Source of the DNA: JAEINY01 sp942490535
Lineage (GTDB): Bacteria > Bacteroidota > Bacteroidia > Bacteroidales > Marinilabiliaceae
Direction of reading: 5' to 3'
DNA: 64,000 bases
Assembly: GCA_942490535.1 (NCBI GenBank)
Contig: CALNXQ010000005.1
Span: 1,922,001 to 1,986,000 of the forward strand
Shown: one piece after another, positions 9,512 through 18,572 of the stretch
How the letters are laid out: every line of letters begins with the position of its first letter
Numbering within the stretch: position 1 is the stretch's first letter
Translations under genes and position numbers: made by a program
Notes under the pieces: generated by a model
Databases searched by the model: none
Told to the model about the DNA's origin: nothing
What the model saw: only the letters and a program-made list of their open reading frames with translations

Positions 9512-9540
9512 ATAAAAGGGGGCCAAAAGCCCCCTTTGTC
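9512..9540 (+). terminator. Terminator after the TlpA cluster
   Basis: Perfect 9-bp stem AAAGGGGGC (9515-9523) / GCCCCCTTT (9529-9537), loop of 5. Confidence 0.8.
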
Positions 9541-9635
9541 ATATCAGGACTTGATATTTGTCGTTTTATTTCAAACTCTTGGTGGTTTTCTTTGTTTAAG
9601 AAACTGATGCTCATTTTTAAGGCATCAAAATTTTT

Positions 9636-9643
9636 ATACATTT
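9636..9643 (+). promoter_or_regulatory. Probable -7 box for lpdA
   Basis: TACATTTG is an exact TAnnTTTG match 46 bases before the ATG at 9689. No clear -33 partner is seen (only a T-rich stretch near 9613). Confidence 0.4.
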
Positions 9644-9688
9644 GTTATTTTAATTCTGTCTAAATAATTAGCGAAAAATCATACTAAA

Positions 9689-11080
9689 ATGAGTTACGAT
9701 TTAGTTGTTATCGGTAGTGGACCTGGTGGTTACGTAGCCGCAATCAGAGCTTCACAGTTAGGTTTAAAAGTAGCTGTTGTCGAACGTTCTGAACTGGGTG
9801 GTATTTGTTTGAACTGGGGTTGTATTCCTACCAAATCTTTATTGAAAAGTGCCAACGTTTTTGAGTATTTGAAGCATGCTGCCGATTATGGGGTAACCAT
9901 TGAAGGGGAAGCCAAAGCTGATTTTGGTGCCATGGTGAGCCGCAGTCGGGGGGTCGCTGATGGCATGAGTAAAGGCATTCAGTACCTGTTTAAAAAGAAC
10001 AAAATCGAAGTAATTGCTGGTTTCGGTAAATTACTGGATAATAAAACCGTGGAAGTAACAGCTGAGAATGGTGACAAACAAGAGGTGAAAGCCAGTCATA
10101 TTCTTTTGGCCACAGGAGCTCGTAGTCGCCAGTTACCTAGCTTACCGCAAGATGGTGAAAAAGTGATTGGTTATCGCAAGGCATTGACTTTGGATAAAAG
10201 GCCAGAGTCGATGATTGTGGTGGGATCTGGCGCCATTGGAAGTGAGTTTGCTTATTTCTACAATGCCATTGGAACCGATGTGACCCTGGTTGAGTATTTG
10301 CCCAACGTGGTGCCGGTGGAGGATGAGGAAGTGTCTAAGCAATTAGGTCGCTCCTTCAAAAAGGCAGGCATAAAAGTGATGACGGGTGCTGAAGTGACCA
10401 AGGTGGATACCTCTGGTGAAAAAGTAAAAGCCTGGATTAAAACGAAAAAAGGCGAAGCCGAGTACGAAGCAGACATTGTTCTTTCGGCAGTTGGTATTAC
10501 CCCCAATATCGAAAATTTGGGTCTGGAAGAAGTTGGTGTGCAAGTTGAAAACGGACGTGTGAAAGTGGATGAGTTCTACCAAACCACCGTGCCAGGCGTT
10601 TATGCAATTGGGGATATTGTTCCGGGACAAGCCTTGGCGCACGTGGCTTCAGCTGAAGGTATCATTTGTGTGGAGAAAATTGCCGGTCATTCGCCGGAGC
10701 CATTGGATTATGGTAATATACCTGGGTGTACGTATACGTCTCCTGAAGTAGCTTCGGTGGGTATGACCGAGAAAGCCGCTAAAGAGGCCGGGCATGAATT
10801 GAAGATTGGTAAATTTCCCTTTTCGGCTTCGGGTAAAGCTAGTGCTGCCGGGCATAAAGATGGTTTCGTGAAGCTGATCTTCGATGCCAAGTATGGCGAG
10901 TTACTGGGCGCTCACCTGATTGGGGCCAATGTGACGGAAATGATTGCGGAACTGGTTACGGCGCGTAAGTTAGAAACCACTGGTCATGAGTTAATCAAGG
11001 CGGTACACCCGCACCCAACCATGTCGGAGGCTATCATGGAAGCAGCGGCTGCGGCTTATGATGAGGTGATTCATATTTAA
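9689..11080 (+). CDS. lpdA: Dihydrolipoyl dehydrogenase (E3)
   Basis: A 463-residue FAD enzyme that reoxidises dihydrolipoamide with NAD+ in 2-oxoacid dehydrogenase or glycine-cleavage complexes. The N-terminal GSGPGGYVAAIRAS binds FAD. GGICLNWGCIPTKS gives the redox disulfide C40-C45. GSGAIGSEFAYFY is the NAD-binding loop (about 175). YAIGD is the second FAD motif, and HPHPTMSEAI near residue 447 is the catalytic His-Glu dyad. Length is standard. It is flanked by terminators at 9512 and 11101, so it is monocistronic, and no E1/E2 genes are adjacent. The partner complex cannot be named. Confidence 0.97.
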   Translation: MSYDLVVIGSGPGGYVAAIRASQLGLKVAVVERSELGGICLNWGCIPTKSLLKSANVFEYLKHAADYGVTIEGEAKADFGAMVSRSRGVADGMSKGIQYLFKKNKIEVIAGFGKLLDNKTVEVTAENGDKQEVKASHILLATGARSRQLPSLPQDGEKVIGYRKALTLDKRPESMIVVGSGAIGSEFAYFYNAIGTDVTLVEYLPNVVPVEDEEVSKQLGRSFKKAGIKVMTGAEVTKVDTSGEKVKAWIKTKKGEAEYEADIVLSAVGITPNIENLGLEEVGVQVENGRVKVDEFYQTTVPGVYAIGDIVPGQALAHVASAEGIICVEKIAGHSPEPLDYGNIPGCTYTSPEVASVGMTEKAAKEAGHELKIGKFPFSASGKASAAGHKDGFVKLIFDAKYGELLGAHLIGANVTEMIAELVTARKLETTGHELIKAVHPHPTMSEAIMEAAAAAYDEVIHI

Positions 11081-11100
11081 GATGTCAGGAAAGAGACATA

Positions 11101-11129
11101 AAAAAAGGGGGCTTGTGCCCCCTTTTTTT
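11101..11129 (+). terminator. Terminator after lpdA
   Basis: GGGGGC (11107-11112) / GCCCCC (11117-11122), flanked by A6 and T7. It may also work for the opposing TM2 gene. Confidence 0.85.
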
Positions 11130-11144
11130 ATGCGAAATAAGGTA

Positions 11145-11486
11145 TTAGATCAATGGCATGATTTCACGGGCTACCTTTTGATTGTACTCAAAAGTCAGGT
11201 TTTTGTGATTTACTAAATCTACAATGGTGCCGATCAAACATAGTCCTGCTGTAAAAAAATACAGGATCCCCATACCTATTTGATTCAGCATGAAACGGTG
11301 TATGCCAGAGATGCCAAAGAAGCCAACCAACGCAGTTAAAAGAATGGTTTGCGAATCTTTCCGACGACCACGGTATATAATCGCAAAGTTATTCATTTGC
11401 TCTTCTGTTTTGTCTCTTAAAAGGGATTCCAGAAAGATTACTTCTTCGCCTTCAGCTTCGGGTAGTAGAGTCAAAATCTTGTTCAT
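11145..11486 (-). CDS. TM2 domain membrane protein
   Basis: A 113-residue inner-membrane protein. The N-terminal half is polar (EQMNNFAIIYRGRRKD). The C-terminal half is a TM2 domain: helix one (ILLTALVGFFGISGIHRFML), a short turn with the usual G-x-H-RF, then helix two (MGILYFFTAGLCLIGTIVDLV) with the typical IGTIVDL ending. TM2 proteins are small two-helix proteins of uncertain function, often found beside DUF2752 genes as here. Its start lies 35 bases inside the 3' end of the DUF2752 gene in another frame, indicating translational coupling. Confidence 0.88.
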   Translation of the reverse strand: MNKILTLLPEAEGEEVIFLESLLRDKTEEQMNNFAIIYRGRRKDSQTILLTALVGFFGISGIHRFMLNQIGMGILYFFTAGLCLIGTIVDLVNHKNLTFEYNQKVAREIMPLI

Positions 11487-11802
11487 AGTTTTCTCTGTTT
11501 AAAATAAAACGTATATCAGGTTTAAGTATGGAATAAGCTCTTATTAAAAGTATGATGATGGCCAGGCTTCCCATTGGATGTGCCTGCCAGGATAATAGTA
11601 ATTGCCCCTTGAATAAATAAGCGATGGAATGACCTAACCCACACCCCGGACAAAAGGGTAGTCCCAGATTTTTAAAGAGGCACAATGTAAAATGAGAGGC
11701 TCCTTCCGGATTTGAAAACGCAAGCAAGAGGATTGCAACGATCCAAAAATAAGCTTCAAAATGTGCCTTTCGAAATTGATAGATTACCTTTCCCACTCCC
11801 AA
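11452..11802 (-). CDS. DUF2752 membrane protein
   Basis: A 116-residue membrane protein. It carries the DUF2752 signature FCPGCGLGHSIAYLFKGQ (two Cys flanking PG) followed by a helix (HPMGSLAIIILLIRAYSI). A first hydrophobic segment is at about 17-33. The function is unknown; family members usually sit beside TM2 proteins in Bacteroidota. It is first of a two-gene operon with the TM2 gene, whose start it overlaps by 35 bases. No convincing TAnnTTTG box is visible upstream of 11802. Confidence 0.85.
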   Translation of the reverse strand: MGVGKVIYQFRKAHFEAYFWIVAILLLAFSNPEGASHFTLCLFKNLGLPFCPGCGLGHSIAYLFKGQLLLSWQAHPMGSLAIIILLIRAYSILKPDIRFILNRENYEQDFDSTTRS

Positions 11803-12364
11803 ATGCTTTGTGACGGATAAAAATAAGGGTTTTAACGAAATATTGTGGTAATTATTTCTGTTATCTCCTGCTTTTCTTTTAATCCCTTTGTTTAATCATT
11901 GCTGAATCAATCCGTCGCTTGAAAAGTCGTACCCTACAGCGGTTGGGATAGCCCTGATGTTTAAAATGATGCCCTGTGATTCGGATGGGATTGATAGGGC
12001 AACGCTTTGGATGGATCCGGAACTGGTTGGGGGGCCGTCTTCGTCTCAAAAAATAAACACTGGTTGCTCCTGGATGAATGGGGACATCGTCGGGATAGAC
12101 TCTGTTATTGAAAAAACAGGGTGTGTGATTCGTGGAATGGATCCGGACACTTCAAATGCCGATGGTACTAACGACAAGGTGGAGAGTATGGGTCACGAAC
12201 TGGATGCTGTTGCCTGTTTAGTGGGCAGTAAATCTTATATAAGCTGAAGGGTTCTTAAGAAACTCATACTAAATGTAAGGTAGTTGGTTAATCAATAAAA
12301 AACACAAGCATCGCGGGGATGCTTGTGTTTGAATGTGTCTGTAATCCTTTTGGATGAATGGCGA
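11803..12364. other. Intergenic region with one doubtful open frame (11957-12247, +)
   Basis: A plus-strand frame of 96 codons (11957-12247) encodes an acidic peptide rich in Asp, Gly and Ser with no signal peptide, no hydrophobic core and no family I recognise. Phrases such as WMDPELVGG and GMDPDTSNADG recur loosely. I see no promoter or start signal. It may be a species-specific small protein or a chance frame. The remainder is unremarkable apart from the terminator at 12291-12330. Confidence 0.25.
12291..12330 (-). terminator. Terminator of the TGS-uridine kinase gene
   Basis: Perfect 12-bp stem AACACAAGCATC (12301-12312) / GATGCTTGTGTT (12318-12329), with a T run on the minus strand. Confidence 0.85.
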
Positions 12365-14032
12365 CTAATAATTAAAGCTACTTCCTCCCAAAAATTCGCG
12401 AACAATGGATGTTGGCGGAATTTCAATGGGCTGAATGGGTTTAAAATAACTGAAGAAGTTGAGTAAGCGGGTTGCTTCGCCATATTCCGGCTGATTGGGT
12501 TGTACTTCCAATAGGATCGGTTCTGCCAATGGTTTTAGTACCGATAGCTCATACAGTAACGCAGTATTAAACATGACGTCAGCCTCTTCCTGGAATGGGA
12601 AAATATGTTTCTCTTCGCCGCGTCGGACGCTTTGCCAGCGGGATAGGGTATCCTGGGCTGAATAGTTGCGGTATTGATAATCGCGCACAATGCGGCGGAT
12701 TAAGCGGTTATCAGTTGTCAGAATGCGGTTGTGATCGTCCAGATTGATGGAAGTTAATGCCGATACATAAATCTTGAATTTGGATTCATTGGGAATGAGG
12801 TGTGTCAACTGTGGATTCAGGCCGTGAATACCTTCCACAATCAGGATGTTATCGTCATTCATTTGGAGTGTTTCTCCATCGAAATAACGTTTCCCGGTTT
12901 CGAAGGAAAACTTGGGAATCTCTACTTTCTTCCCGGCGAACAGGTCGAGCATGTTTTGGTTGAATAATTCAATGTCCAGAGCATCCAGGGCTTCAAAATC
13001 GTATTCGCCATTTTCATCCAGGGGCGTATCTTCCCGGTCAACGAAATAGTTATCAAGCGAAAGGTTAAGCGGTTTCATCCCGGCCACCATGAACTGAATG
13101 GCCAGGCGGTGGCCGAAGGTTGTTTTGCCGCTTGATGAAGGTCCGCTGATCAGAACCAGCTTCAGGTTCTTCTTACGTTCGTTAACCATGTCGGCAATGT
13201 GTCCGATTTTTTTCTCGTGTAGCGCTTCAGATACTTTGATCAAGGTCTTGGCTTTACCACTTTCGGCTGCATGGTTCAGGTCGCCCAGGTTACTCACCTG
13301 CAATACCCGGTTCCAATGGGTGTATTCCTGAAAGATGTCGAACATTTTATTTTGAATAACCAATTCGGCCAGTTCGGAAGGTTGCCAGCGTTTGGGGATT
13401 TGCAGGAGCATTCCGTTATAGTATTTGTTCAGGTCGAACACCTGCAGATAACCCGATGAAGGCACCATATAGCCATAATGGATACCCACGTGACCATCCA
13501 GTTTATAGTAGGGGGTATAAAGATGGCCGCGGTGTTTCAGCAGTGCCGTTTTATCCGGTTGGTTTTGTGCTTCAAAAAGTTTAATCACTGCTTCCGTTTC
13601 TTCTTCACGGCGGATGAAGGGCAAGTCTTGATTGACGGTGTCCCGCATATGTTGGCCAATTTCCAACACATCTTGTATGGTTAATTCTGTTTTCGTGTGA
13701 TGTACTTCGCAATAGATGCCTTGCGAAACGGAGTGTTCAATTCTTAACTGTGCGCCGGGGTATAAATCATCGACTGCCTTATAAAGCAAAAAGGAAAGGC
13801 TCCGGATATACATGCGCATCCCTTCCGGATGGGTATAATCAATGAATTCAATGGTCTTCGGATGATAGATTTCATAGGTGAGTTCCGTGAGTTTATTATT
13901 CACCAGGGCACCCAGAATCTGGTTGGGTAGCTGCACTTGAAGATCCTTAGCTATATCCAGTAAATTGGTTCCGAGTGGATAACATTTACTGCTGTTATTA
14001 TTGATACATTTTACATGAACGGTTCGTTGCAT
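12365..14032 (-). CDS. Uridine kinase-like nucleoside kinase with N-terminal TGS/ThrRS-like region
   Basis: A 555-residue fusion. Residues 1-65 resemble a TGS domain (YPLGTNLLDIAKDLQ), and about 70-270 resemble the threonyl-tRNA synthetase second-additional domain. The C-terminal half is a phosphoribulokinase/uridine kinase domain. Its P-loop GPSSSGKTT is at about 297-305, then LSLDNYFVDREDTP (substrate-binding Asp, about 325) and IVEGIHGLNP. It probably phosphorylates uridine/cytidine or a related nucleoside with ATP. This architecture is widespread in Bacteroidota and also known from Thermotoga. The TGS part may sense a ligand; its role is unproven. Monocistronic. Confidence 0.9.
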   Translation of the reverse strand: MQRTVHVKCINNNSSKCYPLGTNLLDIAKDLQVQLPNQILGALVNNKLTELTYEIYHPKTIEFIDYTHPEGMRMYIRSLSFLLYKAVDDLYPGAQLRIEHSVSQGIYCEVHHTKTELTIQDVLEIGQHMRDTVNQDLPFIRREEETEAVIKLFEAQNQPDKTALLKHRGHLYTPYYKLDGHVGIHYGYMVPSSGYLQVFDLNKYYNGMLLQIPKRWQPSELAELVIQNKMFDIFQEYTHWNRVLQVSNLGDLNHAAESGKAKTLIKVSEALHEKKIGHIADMVNERKKNLKLVLISGPSSSGKTTFGHRLAIQFMVAGMKPLNLSLDNYFVDREDTPLDENGEYDFEALDALDIELFNQNMLDLFAGKKVEIPKFSFETGKRYFDGETLQMNDDNILIVEGIHGLNPQLTHLIPNESKFKIYVSALTSINLDDHNRILTTDNRLIRRIVRDYQYRNYSAQDTLSRWQSVRRGEEKHIFPFQEEADVMFNTALLYELSVLKPLAEPILLEVQPNQPEYGEATRLLNFFSYFKPIQPIEIPPTSIVREFLGGSSFNY

Positions 14033-14249
14033 AGTCGTGTTGTTAGTGATCAGGAAACTTTAAGATATGTTGCAGGTTCAATTGAAAAGAGGGTGCATCC
14101 TGAAAGCAAAATCCCGATTATTGTTACATACATAATTATAAAAACAGATCACTAAAATTAAGGATTTCTAGCTATTTGAAAAGCCTTTTAACCATTTGGT
14201 GAGAAATATTTTTCAGGGATGGATTTTAGTGTGAATTTTCATGGCCGGT

Positions 14250-14286
14250 AAAAAAAAGATCGCTGATGCGGGAGGCAGCGATCTTT
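14250..14286 (-). terminator. Terminator of uvrA
   Basis: 11-bp stem AAAGATCGCTG (14255-14265) / CAGCGATCTTT (14276-14286), with a run of T on the minus strand. Confidence 0.85.
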
Positions 14287-14312
14287 AATGCGGTGTTATC
14301 CGTTATGAGGAA

Positions 14313-17180
14313 TTATTTTTCCAATTCCTCCTTTAAGAACTTAGCGGTGTAACTATCCGGATGATTGGCCACTTCCTCAGGCGTGCCTTCGCAAAGCAAT
14401 TTCCCACCGAAACGACCGCCATCTTTGCCAATGTCGATAACGTGATCAGCTACTTTGATGACGTCCATGTTATGTTCGATCACTAAAACCGTATTTCCTT
14501 TATCTACCAGTCTATTCAGTACCTCCAACAGCACGCGTATGTCTTCAAAATGCAAGCCGGTGGTGGGTTCATCCAAAATGTAAATGGTTTGACCGGTATC
14601 GCGTTTTGCTAATTCTGTCGCTAGCTTGACCCGTTGACTTTCACCGCCTGATAAGGTTGTTGAGGGTTGTCCCAGGGTGACATAACCCAATCCGACATCC
14701 TGAAGGGTTTTCAGTATTTTAATGAGTTTGGGGATGTGTTCAAAAAATTCCACTGCCTGGTTGATGGTCATGTTCAACACATCACTGATAGATTTTCCTT
14801 TAAAACGCACCTCCAGGGTCTCCCGGTTATAACGTTTGCCATGACAATCGGGACATTCCACCATCACATCGGGCAGGAAGTTCATTTCAATCACCTGAAC
14901 ACCCCCGCCTTTGCAGGTCTCGCAACGCCCGCCTACCACATTGAAGGAGAAGCGGCCGGGTTTGTAGGCCCGTATTTTGGATTCCGGTAAATCGGAAAAT
15001 AATTTCCGGATTTCATCCATGAGCTTGGTATAGGTGGCGGGATTGGACCGGGGCGTGCGTCCCAGTGGGGTCTGATCCACATCTACCACTTTATCTATGT
15101 GCTCCAATCCCTTCACAGATTTAAACGGGAGTGGATCTTTCACGGCATGGTAAATGTGTTGATTGAGGATGGGGTAGAGGGTCTCATTGATTAATGTAGA
15201 TTTCCCACTGCCCGAGACGCCGGTTACACAAATGAATTTGCCCAAGGGAAAACTGACATCGATATTTTTTAGATTATTTCCACTGGCGCCTTTGATGGTG
15301 ATGCTTTTACCGTTTCCTTTCCGTCTTTTTTCAGGGATAGCAATCACTTTTCGGCGTGTCATGTAATCGGCGGTCAAGGACTGTCCTTGCATAATTTCCA
15401 GGGGGGTGCCATGGGCAACGACCTCACCACCGTGCCGACCGGCATAGGGCCCCATGTCGATGACATAGTCGGCGGCCAGCATCATGTCGTGATCGTGCTC
15501 CACAACCAAAACGGAATTTCCGGTGTCGCGCAGTTGGCTTAGGGAGTGTATCAGACGGTGATTGTCGCGCTGGTGCAAACCAATACTTGGCTCATCCAGA
15601 ATGTAGAGTACATTTACCAGTTCCGATCCAATTTGGGTGGCCAGTCGAATGCGTTGACTTTCACCCCCCGATAAAGTCATGGCGCTTCGGTTTAAAGCCA
15701 GATATTCCAGTCCAACATCCATGAGGAAGCCCAATCGGCTTCTGATTTCTTTTAATACTTCATAACCGATGGTACGCTGCTTGGCGGTAAGGCGTTCTTC
15801 CAGGCCTTGAAACCATTCATGTAACAGGCCCATGTCCATGTCGGCCAGCTCGGCAATGTTTTTCTGATCTATTTTAAAATGAAGAGCTTCCCGGTTCAGG
15901 CGCTGTCCGTTACATTGGTTACAGGTACTGTTTTTTATGAATTGATTGGCCCATTTTCGGGCTTTCATAGAGGTGTCGCTATCTTGCTGATCAAGAATGT
16001 ATTTAATCACTCCTTCAAAGCTCAGGTAGTAATTGGAAGAAGAGCCCATCGGCGTGTTTTTTAGGGTGATGGGTTCGCTGGAGCCGTGCAGGATAATGTC
16101 CAATGCTTCTTCCGGAATGTCCTTAATGGGTGTATTGATGGTAAAACCATATTTCTGACCAATGGCTTCTATTTGCCAGAAAATTAGTGTGTTTTTATAT
16201 TTGCCCAGGGGGGCAATGCCGCCATTTTTGAGGGTTGTTTTGGTGTCCGGAATAATCTTCTCAAAATCCACTTCATCCACTGTTCCAAGGCCTTTGCACT
16301 TGTTGCAGGCACCTTGTGGTGAGTTAAATGAAAAGGAGTGGGGAGCCGGTTCATTATAAGATAGACCTGTGGTAGGACACATTAACTGTCGGCTATAAAA
16401 GCGATGGGAGTTACTTTCCTTATCCACCAGCATCATGATGCCTTTTCCATGGTGCATCGCCAGTTTGATGGATTCTTTTAAGCGCTTGGTATCTTTAGCA
16501 GATACACTGACCCGATCCACCACCATTTCAATGAAGTGACTCTTGTACCGGTCTACTTTCATGCCATGAATGACTTCCTGTATTTCGCCGTCCACCCGAA
16601 CATGCAGAAAGCCCTTTTTACGGATCTGATCGAATAATTCTTTGTAATGTCCTTTACGCCCTTTAACCAAAGGAGCCAGGATATAGACCTTTCGATTGTC
16701 GAAATGTTCCAGGATGAGGTTGAGAATTTGCTCATCCGTATATTTTACCATTTTTTCACCCGTGTTATAGGAGAAGGCTTCTCCGGCACGGGCAAACAAT
16801 AAACGCAAAAAGTCATAGATCTCGGTTATGGTGCCGACCGTCGATCGTGGATTTTTCCCGGTGGTTTTCTGCTCAATGGAAATCACCGGACTCAATCCGG
16901 TTATTTTATCCACATCTGGACGTTCCATGTTTCCCAGAAATTGACGGGCATAAGCCGTAAATGTTTCGATGTAGCGGCGTTGGCCTTCGGCATAAATGGT
17001 GTCAAAGGCCAGTGACGACTTACCACTCCCCGACAAGCCGGTAATTACCACCAGCTTATTGCGTGGAATGGTCACATCAATATTTTGCAAATTATGAACC
17101 CGGGCTCCATATACATCTATTTGACCGGTTTCATCAACAACTTCCGTATCTGTTACAGCAATATTCGCGTCTTTCACCAT
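14313..17180 (-). CDS. uvrA: Excinuclease ABC subunit A
   Basis: A 955-residue nucleotide-excision-repair damage sensor. I start it at the ATG at 17180 because a TAnnTTTG box lies at 17207-17200, inside the 15-codon extension that would begin at 17225. It has two ABC modules: GLSGSGKSSLAFDTIYAEGQ near the N-terminus and GVSGSGKSTLINETL in the second half, with two LSGGESQR signatures. Zinc-finger pairs CPTTG...CNKCKG and CETCKG...CPDCHGKRYN are intact. Length is normal. It loads UvrB at lesions. It is monocistronic, with terminators on both sides; uvrB and uvrC are not in the window. Confidence 0.97.
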   Translation of the reverse strand: MVKDANIAVTDTEVVDETGQIDVYGARVHNLQNIDVTIPRNKLVVITGLSGSGKSSLAFDTIYAEGQRRYIETFTAYARQFLGNMERPDVDKITGLSPVISIEQKTTGKNPRSTVGTITEIYDFLRLLFARAGEAFSYNTGEKMVKYTDEQILNLILEHFDNRKVYILAPLVKGRKGHYKELFDQIRKKGFLHVRVDGEIQEVIHGMKVDRYKSHFIEMVVDRVSVSAKDTKRLKESIKLAMHHGKGIMMLVDKESNSHRFYSRQLMCPTTGLSYNEPAPHSFSFNSPQGACNKCKGLGTVDEVDFEKIIPDTKTTLKNGGIAPLGKYKNTLIFWQIEAIGQKYGFTINTPIKDIPEEALDIILHGSSEPITLKNTPMGSSSNYYLSFEGVIKYILDQQDSDTSMKARKWANQFIKNSTCNQCNGQRLNREALHFKIDQKNIAELADMDMGLLHEWFQGLEERLTAKQRTIGYEVLKEIRSRLGFLMDVGLEYLALNRSAMTLSGGESQRIRLATQIGSELVNVLYILDEPSIGLHQRDNHRLIHSLSQLRDTGNSVLVVEHDHDMMLAADYVIDMGPYAGRHGGEVVAHGTPLEIMQGQSLTADYMTRRKVIAIPEKRRKGNGKSITIKGASGNNLKNIDVSFPLGKFICVTGVSGSGKSTLINETLYPILNQHIYHAVKDPLPFKSVKGLEHIDKVVDVDQTPLGRTPRSNPATYTKLMDEIRKLFSDLPESKIRAYKPGRFSFNVVGGRCETCKGGGVQVIEMNFLPDVMVECPDCHGKRYNRETLEVRFKGKSISDVLNMTINQAVEFFEHIPKLIKILKTLQDVGLGYVTLGQPSTTLSGGESQRVKLATELAKRDTGQTIYILDEPTTGLHFEDIRVLLEVLNRLVDKGNTVLVIEHNMDVIKVADHVIDIGKDGGRFGGKLLCEGTPEEVANHPDSYTAKFLKEELEK

Positions 17181-17199
17181 ATTCAATTTTAGGAACTCA

Positions 17200-17207
17200 C
17201 AAAGATA
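17200..17207 (-). promoter_or_regulatory. -7 box of uvrA, decides the start codon
   Basis: TATCTTTG on the minus strand, 20 bases before the ATG at 17180. A TTTG at 17226-17223 is only 15 bases upstream, a short spacer. Confidence 0.45.
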
Positions 17208-17322
17208 AAAATTCTTTTCGGGCAAAGGGAAGCATTGGGTGTTTCATCCAGTTGTTAGTCAATATCATTAAATAGGAAAGAATTTTGACGCAGAAATGTT
17301 TGAGCTCATCACCTAAAAACTG

Positions 17323-17358
17323 AAAAGGCGATGTGTGATTGCTCATACATCGCCCTTG
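17323..17358 (-). terminator. Terminator of the lytic transglycosylase gene
   Basis: GGCGATGT (17327-17334) pairs with ACATCGCC (17347-17354). On the minus strand it ends in TTTT. Confidence 0.7.
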
Positions 17359-17381
17359 TTGATATCTTGTTATTTGAGTAT

Positions 17382-18395
17382 TTATTCCTTTTCTGAAGTC
17401 GTAGAATCTTGCTTTTCGGATGAAGCCGGTTCAATGAATTTTTTAGCGCTTTCGGGGAGTTTTAAGGTATATGATTTTTGACTCGAATTAGTTAAGTAGG
17501 GCTCCCGTAACCAGGGGTTTAAATTTTTAAGTTCTTTATAGGTAGTTTCGTATTTGATGGCAAAGTCAGCAAAATCAGAAATCCCTGTTTTAATCTCTAG
17601 TTCTGTTGTTGGAACCGGATGATAGAGATCTTCCGGTTTGACATGAAAACCATAGGCATCTGGTTGGGATAAAATCTCTTTTAAAGCTAGAATGCGAAAT
17701 ACATAACGACCTGTCTCTTCGCCAAGTAAAAGGTCATAATAATTGTCTGCTTTTTGTTTTTCCAGTTGACGGTTTACACCGGTCCGCCCGGCATTATATG
17801 CTGCTGCAGCTAAGGTCCAGCTGCCATAATGATCATGCATTTTTTTCAGGTATTTACACGCGGCATTGGTTGATTTTTCTATGTGATAGCGTTCGTCTAC
17901 CTCTTTGGATATTTCTAAGCCATATTCTTTTCCGGTCGTTTTCATGAATTGCCACAAGCCAACAGCACCCGCCGGTGATTCTGCCCGTGGCATAAAACCG
18001 CTTTCAATGATGGAGAGGTATTTGAAATCATCCGGAACACCATTTTCTTTTAAAATGGGCTCAATGACCGGGAAGTAGCGGTTAGCCCGTTTGATGAAGA
18101 GAATGGTTTGCGATTGCCAATACGTATTTACCAGTAATTCGCGATCGAAGCTTTCCTTGATGTCATAACGGTCAATGGGCACCAATTCACCGGCAAAGGC
18201 CATTTGATCTGGTATGTCCAAGGAGCGAATGGCATAGTTGCCAGACTCTTTTGAGGTCTTGTTGTTCTCTTCTGCAGGATGATGATCCGGTATGGCAGAA
18301 TATGTAAATAATTGAAAGGCTAAAAAAACAGCTATAAATGCTGATGAAATCGATAATAACCTGGTGTAAAAATTCGCTCTCTTACGCTGTCCCAT
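17382..18395 (-). CDS. MltD-like membrane-bound lytic transglycosylase
   Basis: A 337-residue peptidoglycan lyase with an N-terminal membrane anchor (about 13-32). The SLT catalytic domain (about 105-260) contains SIIESGFMPRAESPAGAVGL, with E131 as the expected general acid. GLWQFMKTTGKEYGL and AAAAYNAGRTGVNR are the other two family motifs. The C-terminus (about 275-325, YETTYKELKNLNPWL) resembles a single LysM-type cell-wall-binding repeat. It cleaves glycan strands between MurNAc and GlcNAc to give anhydro ends. It lies just downstream of the M56/M23 operon but has its own promoter, and the operon has its own terminator between them. Confidence 0.92.
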   Translation of the reverse strand: MGQRKRANFYTRLLSISSAFIAVFLAFQLFTYSAIPDHHPAEENNKTSKESGNYAIRSLDIPDQMAFAGELVPIDRYDIKESFDRELLVNTYWQSQTILFIKRANRYFPVIEPILKENGVPDDFKYLSIIESGFMPRAESPAGAVGLWQFMKTTGKEYGLEISKEVDERYHIEKSTNAACKYLKKMHDHYGSWTLAAAAYNAGRTGVNRQLEKQKADNYYDLLLGEETGRYVFRILALKEILSQPDAYGFHVKPEDLYHPVPTTELEIKTGISDFADFAIKYETTYKELKNLNPWLREPYLTNSSQKSYTLKLPESAKKFIEPASSEKQDSTTSEKE

Positions 18396-18417
18396 TTTCC
18401 ATAATTTTTAAAGTCAC

Positions 18418-18447
18418 CAAAAATATAAGATCACTTACAGATCCCAA
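18418..18447 (-). promoter_or_regulatory. Promoter of the lytic transglycosylase gene
   Basis: Minus-strand TTG (18447-18445), 19-base spacer, TATTTTTG (18425-18418). It is 22 bases before the start codon. Confidence 0.55.
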
Positions 18448-18545
18448 AAATAATGCCGAACTATTTGCATTAATTGTTACTGGTACGCCGCGTTTCGAAA
18501 AAAGTTCAGCTATATGAACTCCTGTTTAGTTTATTTTGAACATTT

Positions 18546-18570
18546 AGAAAAAAGGGCCCGTAGGCCCTTG
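18546..18570 (-). terminator. Terminator of the blaI-M56 operon
   Basis: AAGGGCC (18552-18558) / GGCCCTT (18563-18569), loop of 4, T6 on the minus strand. It lies immediately after the stop at 18573. Confidence 0.85.
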
Positions 18571-18572
18571 AA

